A DNA stretch of 64,000 nt from Paractinoplanes maris (GCF_023544465.1 NZ_JALPVL010000011.1:1-64000); one strand, 5' to 3'; counted from the stretch's first letter, positions 1-10,701 are shown. Notes: generated by a model from the letters alone, not told the origin. Made by a program: numbers and translations.

Positions 1-7
1 GATTGCT

Positions 8-126
8 GTTTCGGTGGTCATAGCGGAGGGGAAACGCCCGGTCTCATTCCGAACCCGGAAGCTAAGCCCTCCAGCGCCGATGGTACTGCACTCGTGAGGG
101 TGTGGGAGAGTAGGACGCCGCCGGAC
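8..126 (+). rRNA. rrf: 5S ribosomal RNA
   Basis: The segment carries the conserved 5S core (CGGTGGTCATAGCGG near the 5' end, ATTCCGAACCCGGAAGC in the middle, GTGGGAGAGTAGGACGCCGC near the 3' end). The two ends can pair as helix I. The 23S and 16S genes would lie left of the window. The exact mature ends are estimated to within about 3 nt. Confidence 0.95.
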
Positions 127-135
127 TTAACGTGA

Positions 136-172
136 ACAGTAGGCCCACCCCGTGACGGGGTGGGCCTACTGT
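136..172 (+). terminator. Hairpin terminator after the rRNA operon
   Basis: A perfect 17-bp stem (ACAGTAGGCCCACCCCG and its exact complement) encloses a TGA loop, about 10 nt after the 5S gene. It sits between the rRNA operon and the 3' end of the oppositely transcribed kinase gene at 187, so it could stop transcription from both sides. There is no long T run, which is common in actinobacterial terminators. Confidence 0.85.
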
Positions 173-186
173 CATTTCCGGACGTT

Positions 187-1869
187 TTACTTCGGTAGCT
201 GCAGGCAGACCGTGGTGCCGCCGCCCTCGGTTTCCTCGAGCGAGATCTCGCCCTGGTGGCGGTCGAGAATGCGGAGACACGTGGATAGGCCGATGCCGTA
301 GCCCTTCTGCTGCTTCGGGTCGACCTGGGCGAACATCTCGAACACCCGCTCACGCTGTTCGGGCGGGATGCCGATGCCGTTGTCGGCCACCCGCACGATC
401 CAGCGGTCGGGACAGTCCTGGGCGCTGACCGTGATCCGGCACTGCCGTTCCGGGTGACGGTATTTCATCGCGTTGTCGATCAGGTTCTGCAGGAGCTGGC
501 GCAGCAGCACCGGGTCGCCCTGCACCGTCGGCAGGTCGTCGGTAGCCGAGATCTGCGCCCGGCTGCTCTCGGTCGCGGTGCGCAGGTCGGCCAGCACGTC
601 CAGGAGCACGATGTTCAGAGGCACCGGCTCGGCCTGATAGGGAGTCTGACCGGCCCTCGCGTATTTGAGCAGCGCGTCCACCAGCTTCTGCATCCGCTCG
701 ACCGACCGGATCGCCCCGGTCAGCCATTTGCCGGCCCGTTCGTCCAGCATCGACGAGTATTCGCCGCAGAGCAGGTCGAGGAAGCCGTGCGCCGCCGCCA
801 TCGGCCGCACCAGGTCGTGGCTTACCGCGCCCGCGAACTGCTCCAATTCCTCGTTCGACCGGCGCAGCTCGACCAGCGCCGCGGACAGCGCCTCACCCCG
901 GGCGGCGATCTCGGCGCTGGCCCCCTCGATCTCCCGGCGGTATTCGCGGTCGGCGGTGACGTCGTTCAGCGCGACAACAGCACCGAGCACCCGGCCCGAG
1001 TCGTCCACCAGGCGCCGCCCCGTACAGCTCAATTGCAGGACCGGGCGGCCGGGCGACCGCAATGTCATCTCGACGTTCTGCACGACGCCCTCGTGCAGCG
1101 CGCGCAGCAACGGCACCTCGTCGGGCCGGAGCCGGCGTTGCCCTTCCGCGTCGAAGAGGCCGTAGTGCTCGGGGAGGGATTCCGGGTCGAGTGATTTGTC
1201 AGCCTCCCGGCCGTGCCACTCCCGAGCCGCCCGGTTGAGGACGGTGACGTGTCCTTCGGCGTCCGAGACCACGATCCCCACGTCGATCGTCTCGAGCACC
1301 GTGGACGTGAAATACCGGTTGCGCTCGGCGGCTTCCGCGAGCCTCTCGTTCAGCCGGGCCTGGCGTCGCCGCTCGAACAGCGCCACCAGCACGTCGGCCA
1401 GGTCGATGAGGCGGCCCGCCTGGTCGTCGGTGAGCTCCTTGACGCAGTCGTCGAAGACGCACAGCGTCCCCAGCGCGTAGCCCTCCGGGGTGATCAACGG
1501 CGCCGAGGCATAGAAGCGGACCGACGCCAGCCGACCGGTCACCCACGGGTTGCCGCGATAGAGCGGATGCTCCCGGGCGTCGGAGACATGGACGAAGCGG
1601 CCGGCCCGGAACTGGATCGCGCACATCGAGTCGGAGCGCGCGGAGTTCCCGCCTTCGAAGCCGTACGTGGTGAGCTGGCACTGCCGGCTCTCGTCGATCA
1701 GGTTGAGCGTGGCCGTCGGCACCCCGGCCACCAGCGCGGCCACCCGCACCACGGTGGTCAGCTCGTCGTCGGCGGGCGCGTCCAGCAGGCAGTACTCGTG
1801 CAGGACGGCCAGCCGGCGCTCCTCGTCGAGCTCGATCTGAGGGTCGACCACGACAGACGTCACGCTCAC
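187..1869 (-). CDS. GAF-PAS sensor histidine kinase at the end of the Tad operon
   Basis: Cytoplasmic sensor kinase of 560 aa. A GAF domain covers about residues 38-165, a PAS domain about 190-305, a HisKA domain starts near 341 with the phospho-acceptor His351 in AVSHDLVRPM, and an HATPase domain ends the protein (N-box NLIDNAMKYRH, G-box DNGIGIPPEQ, GYGIGLS). No membrane segment is visible, so the signal is intracellular or reaches GAF/PAS as a diffusible ligand. The architecture resembles bacteriophytochrome-type kinases but without a PHY domain. The gene starts 33 nt after tadC and is probably the last gene of the Tad operon. The stand-alone receiver protein encoded at 9202-9618 is the obvious candidate partner (inference). 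Confidence 0.93.
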   Translation of the reverse strand: MSVTSVVVDPQIELDEERRLAVLHEYCLLDAPADDELTTVVRVAALVAGVPTATLNLIDESRQCQLTTYGFEGGNSARSDSMCAIQFRAGRFVHVSDAREHPLYRGNPWVTGRLASVRFYASAPLITPEGYALGTLCVFDDCVKELTDDQAGRLIDLADVLVALFERRRQARLNERLAEAAERNRYFTSTVLETIDVGIVVSDAEGHVTVLNRAAREWHGREADKSLDPESLPEHYGLFDAEGQRRLRPDEVPLLRALHEGVVQNVEMTLRSPGRPVLQLSCTGRRLVDDSGRVLGAVVALNDVTADREYRREIEGASAEIAARGEALSAALVELRRSNEELEQFAGAVSHDLVRPMAAAHGFLDLLCGEYSSMLDERAGKWLTGAIRSVERMQKLVDALLKYARAGQTPYQAEPVPLNIVLLDVLADLRTATESSRAQISATDDLPTVQGDPVLLRQLLQNLIDNAMKYRHPERQCRITVSAQDCPDRWIVRVADNGIGIPPEQRERVFEMFAQVDPKQQKGYGIGLSTCLRILDRHQGEISLEETEGGGTTVCLQLPK

Positions 1870-1902
1870 TTATCGGCAGCCGACGGGAAAGGCTGAGACG
1901 GC

Positions 1903-2814
1903 TCAGAAACCGGTGGTCATGATGTTGATGATGGCCGGCCCCAGGACGATGATGAAGATGACCGGGAACAGGCAGAAGATGACCGGGAACAGCAACTTCA
2001 CGGTCACCTTCTGCGCCTGCTCCTCGGCCCGTTGGCGGCGGCGCATACGCTGCTCGGCCGCGTGCTCGCGCAGGATGCCGGCAACCGAGATACCCAGCTC
2101 ACCGGCCTGCACCAGAGCCGTCACGAGGGTCTTCAGATCCCGTACGGTGGTCCGCGCACCCAGGGCGCGCAGAGCGACCGTGCGGGCGACGCCGAGGCGC
2201 ATCTCCTGCAGCACCCGGTTGATCTCGTCCGGCATGGGGCCGCGGAGCAGCTGCGCCACCTGGGCCATGGCCGCGTCGAGGCCGAGACCCGACTCCACGC
2301 CGATGACCATGGCGTCCAGCACGTCCGGCAGCGCCCGCCCGATCTCCTGCTGCCGTTTGGTGCCCGCGTTGTAGACCAGCAGGTCGGGAACGATCATGCC
2401 GCCGACCGCGCCGACGAGCAGCCCGGGCAGCGCGTACGCACCGCCGAGGTTGCCCCCGCCGAGATAGCCGAGCAGGCCGATCACCACCAGCCCGACGACC
2501 CGGCCCCGGATGACCCGGTCGAGCGGCCAGTCCCTGGGGTTGCCGGCGAAGTCGAGCTGGCGCGACAGCCGGGCTCCGACCGAGGCGGGGGTGATCAGGT
2601 TGCCGGCCCGCTGGATCGCCCACACCACCGGCGTCCGCAGACGCCCACCGAGCGGCTTCTGGACGGCCCGGACGTTCCGGCTGCGCTCGAAGGAGGCGAG
2701 GATGCGCAGCATGCGCTGCCGCCGGCTGGGCGGGACGGTGACCGCCGCGGTGACCAGCGCGATCGCCAGCACAGCGGCCGACACGGAGACAGCGACGAGA
2801 ACGCCCGGATGCAC
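1903..2814 (-). CDS. tadC: TadC-like type II secretion F-family inner membrane protein
   Basis: Membrane platform protein of the Tad/Flp pilus machine, 303 aa. It has an N-terminal membrane helix (about 5-27), a pair of helices near 105-145, a cytoplasmic T2SS-F domain and a C-terminal hydrophobic helix. The cytoplasmic part carries the typical run MVIGVESGLGLDAAMAQVA. TadB and TadC together form the platform on which the CpaF ATPase works. The start lies 4 nt after the tadB stop, so the two are co-translated. In this family tadB and tadC are adjacent, as here. Confidence 0.9.
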   Translation of the reverse strand: MHPGVLVAVSVSAAVLAIALVTAAVTVPPSRRQRMLRILASFERSRNVRAVQKPLGGRLRTPVVWAIQRAGNLITPASVGARLSRQLDFAGNPRDWPLDRVIRGRVVGLVVIGLLGYLGGGNLGGAYALPGLLVGAVGGMIVPDLLVYNAGTKRQQEIGRALPDVLDAMVIGVESGLGLDAAMAQVAQLLRGPMPDEINRVLQEMRLGVARTVALRALGARTTVRDLKTLVTALVQAGELGISVAGILREHAAEQRMRRRQRAEEQAQKVTVKLLFPVIFCLFPVIFIIVLGPAIINIMTTGF

Positions 2815-2818
2815 GGCG

Positions 2819-3780
2819 CTACACCTTGATCTTCGTGATCGCGCTCAGCCAGAGGCTGCCGACCGCCATCATCAGGGCCGCGGTGCCGAGAATGACGTAG
2901 CCGAGCATGCTCGTCCACAGCACCGACATGTATTCACGCCGCACCAGGAACAGCAGTGCCGACGCGCCGATCGGCAGGGCGACCAGGACGTACGCCGAGA
3001 TGCGGCCCTCGGCCGACAGGGAGCGCACGTGCCGCCGCAGATATCCCCGCTCGCGCATGGTCTCGGCGGTCGTCTGCAAGACCTCGGCCAGGCTGCCGCC
3101 GGTCTCTTTCTGCAGCCGCAGCGCCATCACCAGCCAGACCAGTTCGACGCTGGCCACACGTTCGCCGGCCCGGGCCAGCGCGTCCTCGAACTCGCCGCTG
3201 ATCCTGGTCTCGGACAGCGCCCGGGCGAACTCCTCGGCCACCGGGCCCTCGTCGTCGCGGACCGCGGCGTCGACCGCCTGTTGCAGGGTGAAACCGGAGC
3301 GCAGCGCGCTGAGGATCAGTTGCAGCATGGCCGGCAGGTCCTCGGTGAACCGGCTCCGGCGCCGTTTGATCCGCGCGCGCAGCAGCAGAGCGGGCACCAG
3401 GAAACCGCAGAGCAGGCCGAGCAACAGCCCGAGGAAGACCGGCAGCAGCAGGGCCAGCGCGATGGCCGAGGCGAGCGCGATCACGGTGCGCACGGCCAGC
3501 CACTCGCTCGGGCGCATCGTCAGCGCGGCCTGATCGAGCTTCGGTGCGGCCAGGTCGGCGATCCGGTTGAGGGCGGGGGACTGCTCGACGAAGTCGCCGG
3601 CCGAGTGCTGAGCCCGTCGCAGGGCCGACTCCTCCGACTGCCGCTCGCCCACTGTGTACTGCTTCAGCGTGCTCAGGCGGCGCTGCATCGGCGTACGCCC
3701 GAACAGGCGCTCGATCAGCAGGTAGAACAGCAGGAACGCCGTCCCGCCGGCCAGCAGGGCGATGATCAGGCGGGCGGTGG

Positions 3781-3784
<4 letters not shown>
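2819..3784 (-). CDS. tadB: TadB-like type II secretion F-family inner membrane protein
   Basis: Partner platform protein, 321 aa, with a membrane helix at the N-terminus (about 5-25), a central hydrophobic pair (about 90-130), a T2SS-F domain (MLQLILSALRSGFTLQQAVD) and two C-terminal helices. Its ATG overlaps the cpaF stop by 4 nt (ATGA), which shows tight coupling. By homology it anchors pilus assembly in the cytoplasmic membrane together with TadC. Nothing is missing in length compared with actinobacterial TadB proteins. Confidence 0.9.
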
Positions 3785-5177
<1,393 letters not shown>

Positions 5178-5181
<4 letters not shown>

Positions 5182-6365
5182 CGGGCCGCCTTGCGTCTGA
5201 GGGTGCGGCCGAACAGGCCACGTTTGGGCACCGGTGCGGTCTCGGTCCCGGCGCAGCGGTCCGCGAGCTGGCGGATGGCCCGGCTCACCGGGTGCAACGG
5301 CTCGGTCAGCAGCAGCGGCTCGCCCTGGTTGACCGAGATGGGCACATCCCGGCTGGAGGGCACGAGCGACGCGAACGGCATGCCGATCGCCTCCTCGACG
5401 TCGGCGGTCGTGAGACCGACCTGGGTGTTGGCGCGGTTGAAGACCAGCAGGCTGCGGTCGCGGGGGTACTCGAGCATGTCGAACATCTCGACGGTCAGCC
5501 GCACCGTCTTGAGCGTCGGCAGGTCGGGCGTGACGATCGGGATGAACCAGTCGGACACGTCCAGCGCCGCCAGCACCTGGTCGGTGACGATCGCCGGGGT
5601 GTCGATGATGATGAAGTCGTAGTGCGGCCGCGCCACGTCGAGGATCTCCAGCACGAGCTCGCGGCGGACGTGCTCGCCCTGGGCCGGGTTGCCCGGAGCG
5701 AGCAGCGCGTCGACCCCGGGCCGGTACGGGGTGACGATCGAGCGCAGGCCGGGCTCGTCGAGGCGGCCGGCCATCGCGATCCCGCCGGCGATGCTGCGAT
5801 CGGGTGGCAGCTTCAACATGATCGCCACGTCGCCGAACTGCAGGTCGAGGTCGACCAGCAGCACGCGCCGGGCGCCGCCGGCCCAGAGCGCCACGGCCAG
5901 GTTGACCGCGACGAAGCTGCGGCCGCAGCCGCCCTTGCCGGCGAAGACGGTGACGATGCGGCCGAACGGTGCGTTCTCGGCCCCCGACCGGATCGAGGTG
6001 CTGAGCGCCTTGGAGAGGTCGACCGAGCGGCTGGTGGCCTGGCGGATGCCGTCCCAGTCGGTCTCCTCGACGACGTCGCGGACGCCGGCCTGCAGGCAGC
6101 GGATCACCTCACGGGGCTCGATGGTCCGGCGGATCAGCACCACCCCGATCAGTGGTCGCTGCAGGCGCTGGTAGGCGGTGAACATCAGCGCCTCGTCGAG
6201 CGGGACGCTCGCTCCCATCAGGACCAGGATGGTCTCGGGGTAGCGCGGCAGGTGGGCCTCGAGCTCGGCCATGCTGTGCACGATGGCCCCGCCGACCGAC
6301 TGGAACTCCGGCCCCCGCTCGGCCAGGACCTCCCGGTCGGGCTCGAGATAGACATAGAGGCTCAT
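5178..6365 (-). CDS. cpaE: CpaE/TadZ-like MinD-family ATPase with altered P-loop
   Basis: Predicted localisation factor of the Tad machine, 395 aa. Residues 1-115 form a receiver-like domain without a normal phosphorylation site. From about 135 a ParA/MinD fold follows. The deviant Walker A reads GKGGCGRS (143-150): the signature Lys144 is present but the P-loop lysine is Arg149. The VLLVDLDLQFGD and DFIIIDTPA segments are intact. TadZ/CpaE proteins often have degenerate nucleotide sites, so it may bind rather than hydrolyse ATP, or act as a structural hub. It overlaps cpaB and cpaF by 4 nt on each side. Confidence 0.88.
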
Positions 6366-7165
6366 GCCGCGGGCCCACTCTCGGCGACGGTCGGTGATGC
6401 GGTCACTCTGGTCCCGGGACCCAGCAGGCCCAGGTGCAGCAGTCCACGGTTGTATCCGTTGACCAGCTCCTCGGCCTGATCGGCGGTCACCGCCAGCGTG
6501 ACCACGTAGCGCCTCAGCGTGACCGTGCCGCCGGTCTCGGCCGGGGTGGGCGACGCCGACGGCGAGGCCGGCGCGGCGGCGCTCGGGGCCAGCGAGAGCG
6601 AGACGTTGGGCGGGACGCTTTCGCCGACGCTGATCACAGTGGCGGTGGGCAGCAGGATCCGAGTCCGCTGCGGGGTTTCCGCGGTGTCCTGCTTGGGCGC
6701 GGTGACAAAGACGGTCACCCGGTCGCCGCGCTTGACGTTGCCGGCGACCTGCGGGGCGATGCCGAGCTCGACGCTCACCGCGAGCCGTGACCTGGGGACG
6801 GCGAAGGTGGAGGCGGGGCGGGCGCCCGGTTTCGCGGTCGACAGGGCGAACTGGCGGCTCAGCAGCATCTGGTCGGGCTGGAGGTCGGCGTTCAGTTTGC
6901 GGGTGTCGAGCGCGGCGTCGAGCTTGGTGAGCGCGCCGGACGGGACGGTCTCGGCCGGCATCAGCACCTGGCGCACCAGCCGGCGCGACCGGATCTGGGC
7001 ACCGGTGGTGCCGCTCGGGATCGTGGCGGTGGCCAGCAGCACCCAGGTGCCTTTCTTGCCCTCGACGGCCCGGCGGTCGGCCCCGGCCGCGTACGCGATG
7101 ACGGCGACCGCACTGAGGCAGGCCAGCACGGCGGCCGCGAGCACCATGACAATGCGCCTACGCAT
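6362..7165 (-). CDS. cpaB: CpaB-like Flp pilus assembly protein (SAF domain)
   Basis: Protein of 267 aa with one N-terminal membrane helix (about 7-27) and an extracellular SAF domain (about 40-105, ATIPSGTTGAQIRSRRLVRQ), followed by a second beta-rich part containing RGDRVTVFV. In Gram-negative Tad systems CpaB (RcpC) helps at the outer membrane. In a Gram-positive cell it more likely interacts with the wall or pilus. A Pro/Ala/Ser linker lies near 195-210. An AAAGGGG ribosome site precedes the ATG. It overlaps cpaE by 4 nt. Confidence 0.85.
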   Translation of the reverse strand: MRRRIVMVLAAAVLACLSAVAVIAYAAGADRRAVEGKKGTWVLLATATIPSGTTGAQIRSRRLVRQVLMPAETVPSGALTKLDAALDTRKLNADLQPDQMLLSRQFALSTAKPGARPASTFAVPRSRLAVSVELGIAPQVAGNVKRGDRVTVFVTAPKQDTAETPQRTRILLPTATVISVGESVPPNVSLSLAPSAAAPASPSASPTPAETGGTVTLRRYVVTLAVTADQAEELVNGYNRGLLHLGLLGPGTRVTASPTVAESGPAA

Positions 7166-7188
7166 GACTCATCCCCTTTCCGCCGCAC

Positions 7189-8445
7189 TCATCCCGTGCG
7201 CGCGATGACCGTGACGCCGTAGTCGCGGCCGGTGCCGAACGCCGGACTGTCGACGGGCGTCAAGACCCGGGTGAAGTAGCCGTAGATGCACGCGGAGAGC
7301 GTGCACGTGAGTTTCTGCACGAGGCTCGGCACGCCGTTGCCTTGCAGAAGGTTGTCCACGCTCGAGAGCAGACCGCCGAGCAGACCGTCGTACCCGGTCA
7401 GGACGAACGGCGCGAACCCCACGATCCGGAACCACGGGGTCAGCGTCAGCAATCCCCGCTCCGAGTCATCGAAGATCGGCACGAGCACCGGTTGACGGCT
7501 GTCGTAGACGGCCCTCAGCTTGGTCGCGCACGGGATGCCCTGGGTGAGCCCGGAGAGAGTGAACGAGCGCGGCATGGAGCCGACCTGCAGGCTGAGCTCG
7601 CAGTTCGCGTCCGGCGGCGTCAGGTTGTTGTTGGCCAGCCAGACCCAGCCCCGCGGCACGGTGATGTCCGGTGGCGCGTTGCAGGTGGGTGACGGCTTGC
7701 CGAGCAGGCCGAGGGGAAGCACCTGCGGGATCGCGAACTCGGTGGAGGCGTTCGGTGGGGTCAGGCCGAGAATCGAGTAGAGCCCGAGCCCGCCCAGCAG
7801 CGAGCCGAGTGGGCTGTAGTAGGTGCTGCCGTTGCCCGTCATCTGTTTCCAGTCGCACTCCGAGATGCCGAGGGCGAGCACCTTGGGAACGGAAGCAGGT
7901 GGGCCCCAAGCCACCCGGCCGCAGGCGCCCGCGCGCGCGCCGCCGGAATAGGGGCCGGAGAGGGCGCCGGCAAACGTGGGCGGGAGGAGCGTGGTGTTGC
8001 CGGTGCGGGTGCTGGTGCGTACCTCGACCCAGGTGCCCCCGCTGACGGTGCTGGTCGGGCACAGCGCCGGGCTGCTCCAGGGCTGGCACTGGGCGGCCAG
8101 ACTGGAGATGCAGATCTGCGCGTCGGCCGTGCCGTCCTTGGCGTTGCGTTTGGCGTAGTTCTGGGCCACGAGGGTCTGAGCCGACATCGTGCAGTCGGCC
8201 AGCTTGGCGACGCAGTTGTTGGCGATGGCCCACGAAGCGGCGTCGGCGCCGGTCTGCAGCTCCTGCCGCTCCAGCGCGATCTGGCCCACGTCGATGACGA
8301 GTGCGCCCATGCCGACGACGACGCCCGAGCTCAGGAACACGGCGAACAGGGCGGCGACGGCGCCGTGCTCGGAACCGTGACGACGATGGGCCCGTCGCCA
8401 CAGGCGACGGGCTGAGCGGACGAGGCGGTGGGTCAGCCGGTGCAC
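7189..8445 (-). CDS. TadG-like pilus-associated protein
   Basis: Predicted minor pseudopilin-like protein of about 418 aa. The N-terminus has an Arg-rich stretch, then GAVAALFAVFLSSGVVVGMG as membrane helix and VIDVGQIALERQELQTGADA, the hallmark of Tad-associated TadG-like proteins. The rest is a cysteine-containing secreted domain of unknown function. I chose GTG at 8445, which overlaps the tadE stop by 13 nt; an ATG 48 codons upstream would force a long overlap with tadE and add a non-membrane His/Arg-rich tail. It sits between tadE and cpaB in one operon. Confidence 0.8.
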   Translation of the reverse strand: MHRLTHRLVRSARRLWRRAHRRHGSEHGAVAALFAVFLSSGVVVGMGALVIDVGQIALERQELQTGADAASWAIANNCVAKLADCTMSAQTLVAQNYAKRNAKDGTADAQICISSLAAQCQPWSSPALCPTSTVSGGTWVEVRTSTRTGNTTLLPPTFAGALSGPYSGGARAGACGRVAWGPPASVPKVLALGISECDWKQMTGNGSTYYSPLGSLLGGLGLYSILGLTPPNASTEFAIPQVLPLGLLGKPSPTCNAPPDITVPRGWVWLANNNLTPPDANCELSLQVGSMPRSFTLSGLTQGIPCATKLRAVYDSRQPVLVPIFDDSERGLLTLTPWFRIVGFAPFVLTGYDGLLGGLLSSVDNLLQGNGVPSLVQKLTCTLSACIYGYFTRVLTPVDSPAFGTGRDYGVTVIARTG

Positions 8446-8876
8446 GACATGATCCCGGTGGCCCGGAGGGTGGTGAGATTGCCGCTGGCCCCGTACATCT
8501 GCATGAGCGAGAAGATCGGCGTGAGCGCGGTGAAGGGCTGCTGGGCGGTCACCGTGGCGTCGGCGGTGAGCGAGGACGCGTTGGCGCACAGGACCGAGGT
8601 GACGGTGGCGGTGGGGCCGACGACGTTCTGCACCTTGGCCTGCACCGTGGCGGTGGTGCCGTTGAGCGCCGCCGTCCGTGCGCCCTCGCGTACGGCGCTG
8701 GTCAGCAGGGCTTGCTGTTGCAGCGCCCGGCCGAAGTCGATGATGCCGAACAGCAGGAGCAGGATGAGCGGCAGCACGATGGCCGCTTCCACGGCGGCCG
8801 CGCCGTCCTCGCCCCGGGTCGGCCGACGCGCGGCGCGCGACCCGGGGCTGAGGAGAGAACGATTGGCGTGGCGCAC
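8433..8876 (-). CDS. TadE-like pseudopilin
   Basis: Small pilus-associated protein of about 147 aa. The GEDGAAAVEAAIVLPLILLL segment is the typical TadE N-terminal processing and membrane region, followed by IIDFGRALQQQALLTSAVRE, another family signature. The remainder is an extracytoplasmic domain with two cysteines. The start is most likely GTG at 8876, 22 nt after the flp stop; GGAAGG lies rather far upstream (15 nt). An upstream ATG at 9032 would run through the whole flp gene and is unlikely. Confidence 0.82.
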   Translation of the reverse strand: MRHANRSLLSPGSRAARRPTRGEDGAAAVEAAIVLPLILLLLFGIIDFGRALQQQALLTSAVREGARTAALNGTTATVQAKVQNVVGPTATVTSVLCANASSLTADATVTAQQPFTALTPIFSLMQMYGASGNLTTLRATGIMSCTG

Positions 8877-8898
8877 TGCCGTGCTTACCGGCCTTCCA

Positions 8899-9111
8899 TC
8901 AGGTGGGGATGACGATCTTTTCGGCGACCTTGGTGAACAGCGAGTTGAGCTTCGTGCCGAAGAGGCCGGCGCCGACGATGATGACCAGCGCGACCAGCGA
9001 GACCAGGAGGCCGTACTCGACGGCGGTGGCACCCTCGTCGTCCTTCATGCGGTCCTTGATCGCGGTCACGTGCGACTGGACGTAGGCGGCGACGTAGTGA
9101 AGCGGCAGCAT
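8899..9111 (-). CDS. flp: Flp-family type IVb pilin
   Basis: Major pilin precursor of 70 aa. The prepilin processing motif is G-x4-EY (GATAVEYG), followed by a strongly hydrophobic helix LLVSLVALVIIVGAGLFG and a short charged tail. The family is cleaved after the glycine by a prepilin peptidase (TadV/CpaA), which is not encoded in this window. A purine-rich GGGGGAAC lies before the ATG. As first gene of the cluster it is expected to be the most strongly expressed. Confidence 0.92.
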   Translation of the reverse strand: MLPLHYVAAYVQSHVTAIKDRMKDDEGATAVEYGLLVSLVALVIIVGAGLFGTKLNSLFTKVAEKIVIPT

Positions 9112-9201
9112 TTGGGTTCCCCCCCGAAGTGGCCTCAGCCTCGGCGTTTCCGTGGCTTCTGACTCTATGAATCGGAGAAGTCGGCGGGGAGTTGAGCCAG
9201 G

Positions 9202-9618
9202 TCAGGGTGCAGGAGCGTTGCTGTTGTGCTGGGCCAGGACCGACCTCAGGGTGCCGGCCAGCTGGTCGGCGGTGAAGGGCTTGGCGATGAACGACGCGCC
9301 GCGCTTGATGATCCCGCGGCGGATCGCGATCTCCTGCGGCATGCCGGAGATGTAGACCGTCTCCATGTCCGGGCGCACGGCATGCGCGGACCGGGCCAGC
9401 TCGCCGCCGGAGACACCGGGCAGGCCGAGGTCGGTCAGCAGAACGTCGATCTTGCCCTCATGCACCTTGCACTTGGTGATGGCGCTGACGGCGTCGGTCG
9501 CGACCAAGACCTGGAAGCCGCGCAGCTCGAGCATCTGCGACGTCATGTCGCGCAGGTCCTCGTCGTCCTCCACGAGCAGAACGACCGGGCCTTGCTGCGG
9601 CGCCGAGGTGTTCCACAT
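9202..9618 (-). CDS. Stand-alone CheY-like response regulator
   Basis: Single receiver domain of 138 aa with no output domain. It has acidic residues EDDED near 17-21, the phospho-acceptor Asp63 in LLTDLGLPG, and Lys113 in IAKPF. The start ATG at 9618 follows AGGAG at good distance; a more upstream start would add 33 Arg/Pro-rich residues without homology. It lies 90 bp upstream of flp on the same strand. It probably works by protein-protein contact in a phosphorelay with the GAF-PAS kinase at 187-1869, but the pairing is inferred only from position. Confidence 0.88.
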   Translation of the reverse strand: MWNTSAPQQGPVVLLVEDDEDLRDMTSQMLELRGFQVLVATDAVSAITKCKVHEGKIDVLLTDLGLPGVSGGELARSAHAVRPDMETVYISGMPQEIAIRRGIIKRGASFIAKPFTADQLAGTLRSVLAQHNSNAPAP

Positions 9619-9641
9619 GCCTCTCTCCTCGGGCTCGGTGG

Positions 9642-9661
9642 AGCCGTACCGGGGTACGGCT
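9642..9661 (-). promoter_or_regulatory. Stem-loop in the leader of the response regulator gene
   Basis: An 8-bp perfect stem (AGCCGTAC with its complement, 4-nt loop) lies 24 nt before the start codon at 9618. A TAGCGT hexamer further upstream (near 9700) could be the -10 box. The stem could affect mRNA stability or translation; this is not supported by more than the structure. Confidence 0.4.
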
Positions 9662-9747
9662 CTTCGGAGGGCCGCACGCGGGCGTGGCCTCACCGAAAAC
9701 GCTAGGCGAAAAGCCACCCCACCGGAGGAATTCGGCGGAAACAGGGA

Positions 9748-10674
9748 CTAGTTGCCCTCGGCACGCCCCAGACGCCAGTAGCCCATGAACGCCACCAGGC
9801 GGCGGTCGACACCGCACTCGGCGACCAGGTGCCGGCGGAGCGTCTTGATCATTGCGGCCTCGCCGGCCAGCCAGGCGTAGAAGCGGCTCACGTCGGTGAA
9901 CTCGTCGGGCACTTCCCACAGCACGTCGTGGTCGACGTCGACGTCCTCGAGCTCGACCGGCGCGCCGCCGACCTGAGCGTCGCCGAGGATGCGGCGGCTC
10001 GCCGCGCGTACGGCCGGAACCAGCTTGCTGCCGTGGGCGTAGCCGTCGCGGGCCAGCCAGGTGACGCGGACGCCCTCGGGTGCGGTCAGCTCCAGCGCGT
10101 CCTCGGCCGAGGGCACCTCGAGCAGTGCCTCGCCCCGCGCGTCGGCCGGCAGCCCGGCCAGGATCGCGGTGATGGCCGGCACCGCCGTCTCGTCGCCGCC
10201 CAGCAGCAGGCAGTCGGTGTGGGCGGGCGGGTGGAAGTCGATGCCCCCGTGCACCCCGTCGAAATCCGCGTTCGGACCCAACAGGTACGCCGGGGTGCCC
10301 GGCCCGGCCTCGGCGGCGAACCGGGAAGCGGGCCCGTCGACCCCGTGCAGCACCATGTCGACGTCGACCTCACGCAGCTCGGGGCGCACGGCCCGCACGG
10401 TGTAGGTGCGGATCGGGTTGCGCTCCTGCTCGGGCAGGTCGCGCCACCGCAGATACCAGTCCTCGCCGGTCGGCACGTGGACCAGACCCGAGCCGGGCAG
10501 CGGCGGGATCAGCTTGATGCGCTGGTCGAAGCCGTTGTCGGCGAAGTGGTCGAGGTCGTCCCCGGTGAAGGTCACCCGGACGAAGTGGGGGCTGAGCCGC
10601 CGCACCGCGCGGACCTCGGTGGCGAAGAACCGCCACGGCAGCGTGGCCAGGGCCGGGTCAGCGGTCTGAGTCAC
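9748..10674 (-). CDS. Siderophore-interacting protein (FAD-dependent ferric-siderophore reductase)
   Basis: Cytoplasmic flavoprotein of 308 aa in the ViuB/SIP family, which reduces imported ferric siderophores to release iron. The FAD-binding motif RTYTVR is at 89-94, and the NAD(P)H-binding part contains LLLGGDETAVPAITAIL. The C-terminal SIP region with FYAWLAGEAAMIKTLRRHL is typical. The start is GTG at 10674, with GGAGG 5-7 nt upstream. An iron-box operator (10702-10720) overlaps the promoter region, so the gene should be derepressed under iron starvation. No siderophore biosynthesis or uptake genes are adjacent. Confidence 0.92.
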   Translation of the reverse strand: MTQTADPALATLPWRFFATEVRAVRRLSPHFVRVTFTGDDLDHFADNGFDQRIKLIPPLPGSGLVHVPTGEDWYLRWRDLPEQERNPIRTYTVRAVRPELREVDVDMVLHGVDGPASRFAAEAGPGTPAYLLGPNADFDGVHGGIDFHPPAHTDCLLLGGDETAVPAITAILAGLPADARGEALLEVPSAEDALELTAPEGVRVTWLARDGYAHGSKLVPAVRAASRRILGDAQVGGAPVELEDVDVDHDVLWEVPDEFTDVSRFYAWLAGEAAMIKTLRRHLVAECGVDRRLVAFMGYWRLGRAEGN

Positions 10675-10701
10675 GGGGGCCTCCAGGGAAACGCCAGAAC
10701 C

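Noticed and set aside
18..353. Minus-strand frame over the 5S gene and kinase end
   Set aside because: It runs through the rRNA gene and its terminator hairpin and is not protein-like.
8446..8589. N-terminal extension of the TadG-like protein
   Set aside because: It would lie inside tadE and adds a His/Arg-rich tail in front of the membrane segment; GTG at 8445 gives the normal layout.
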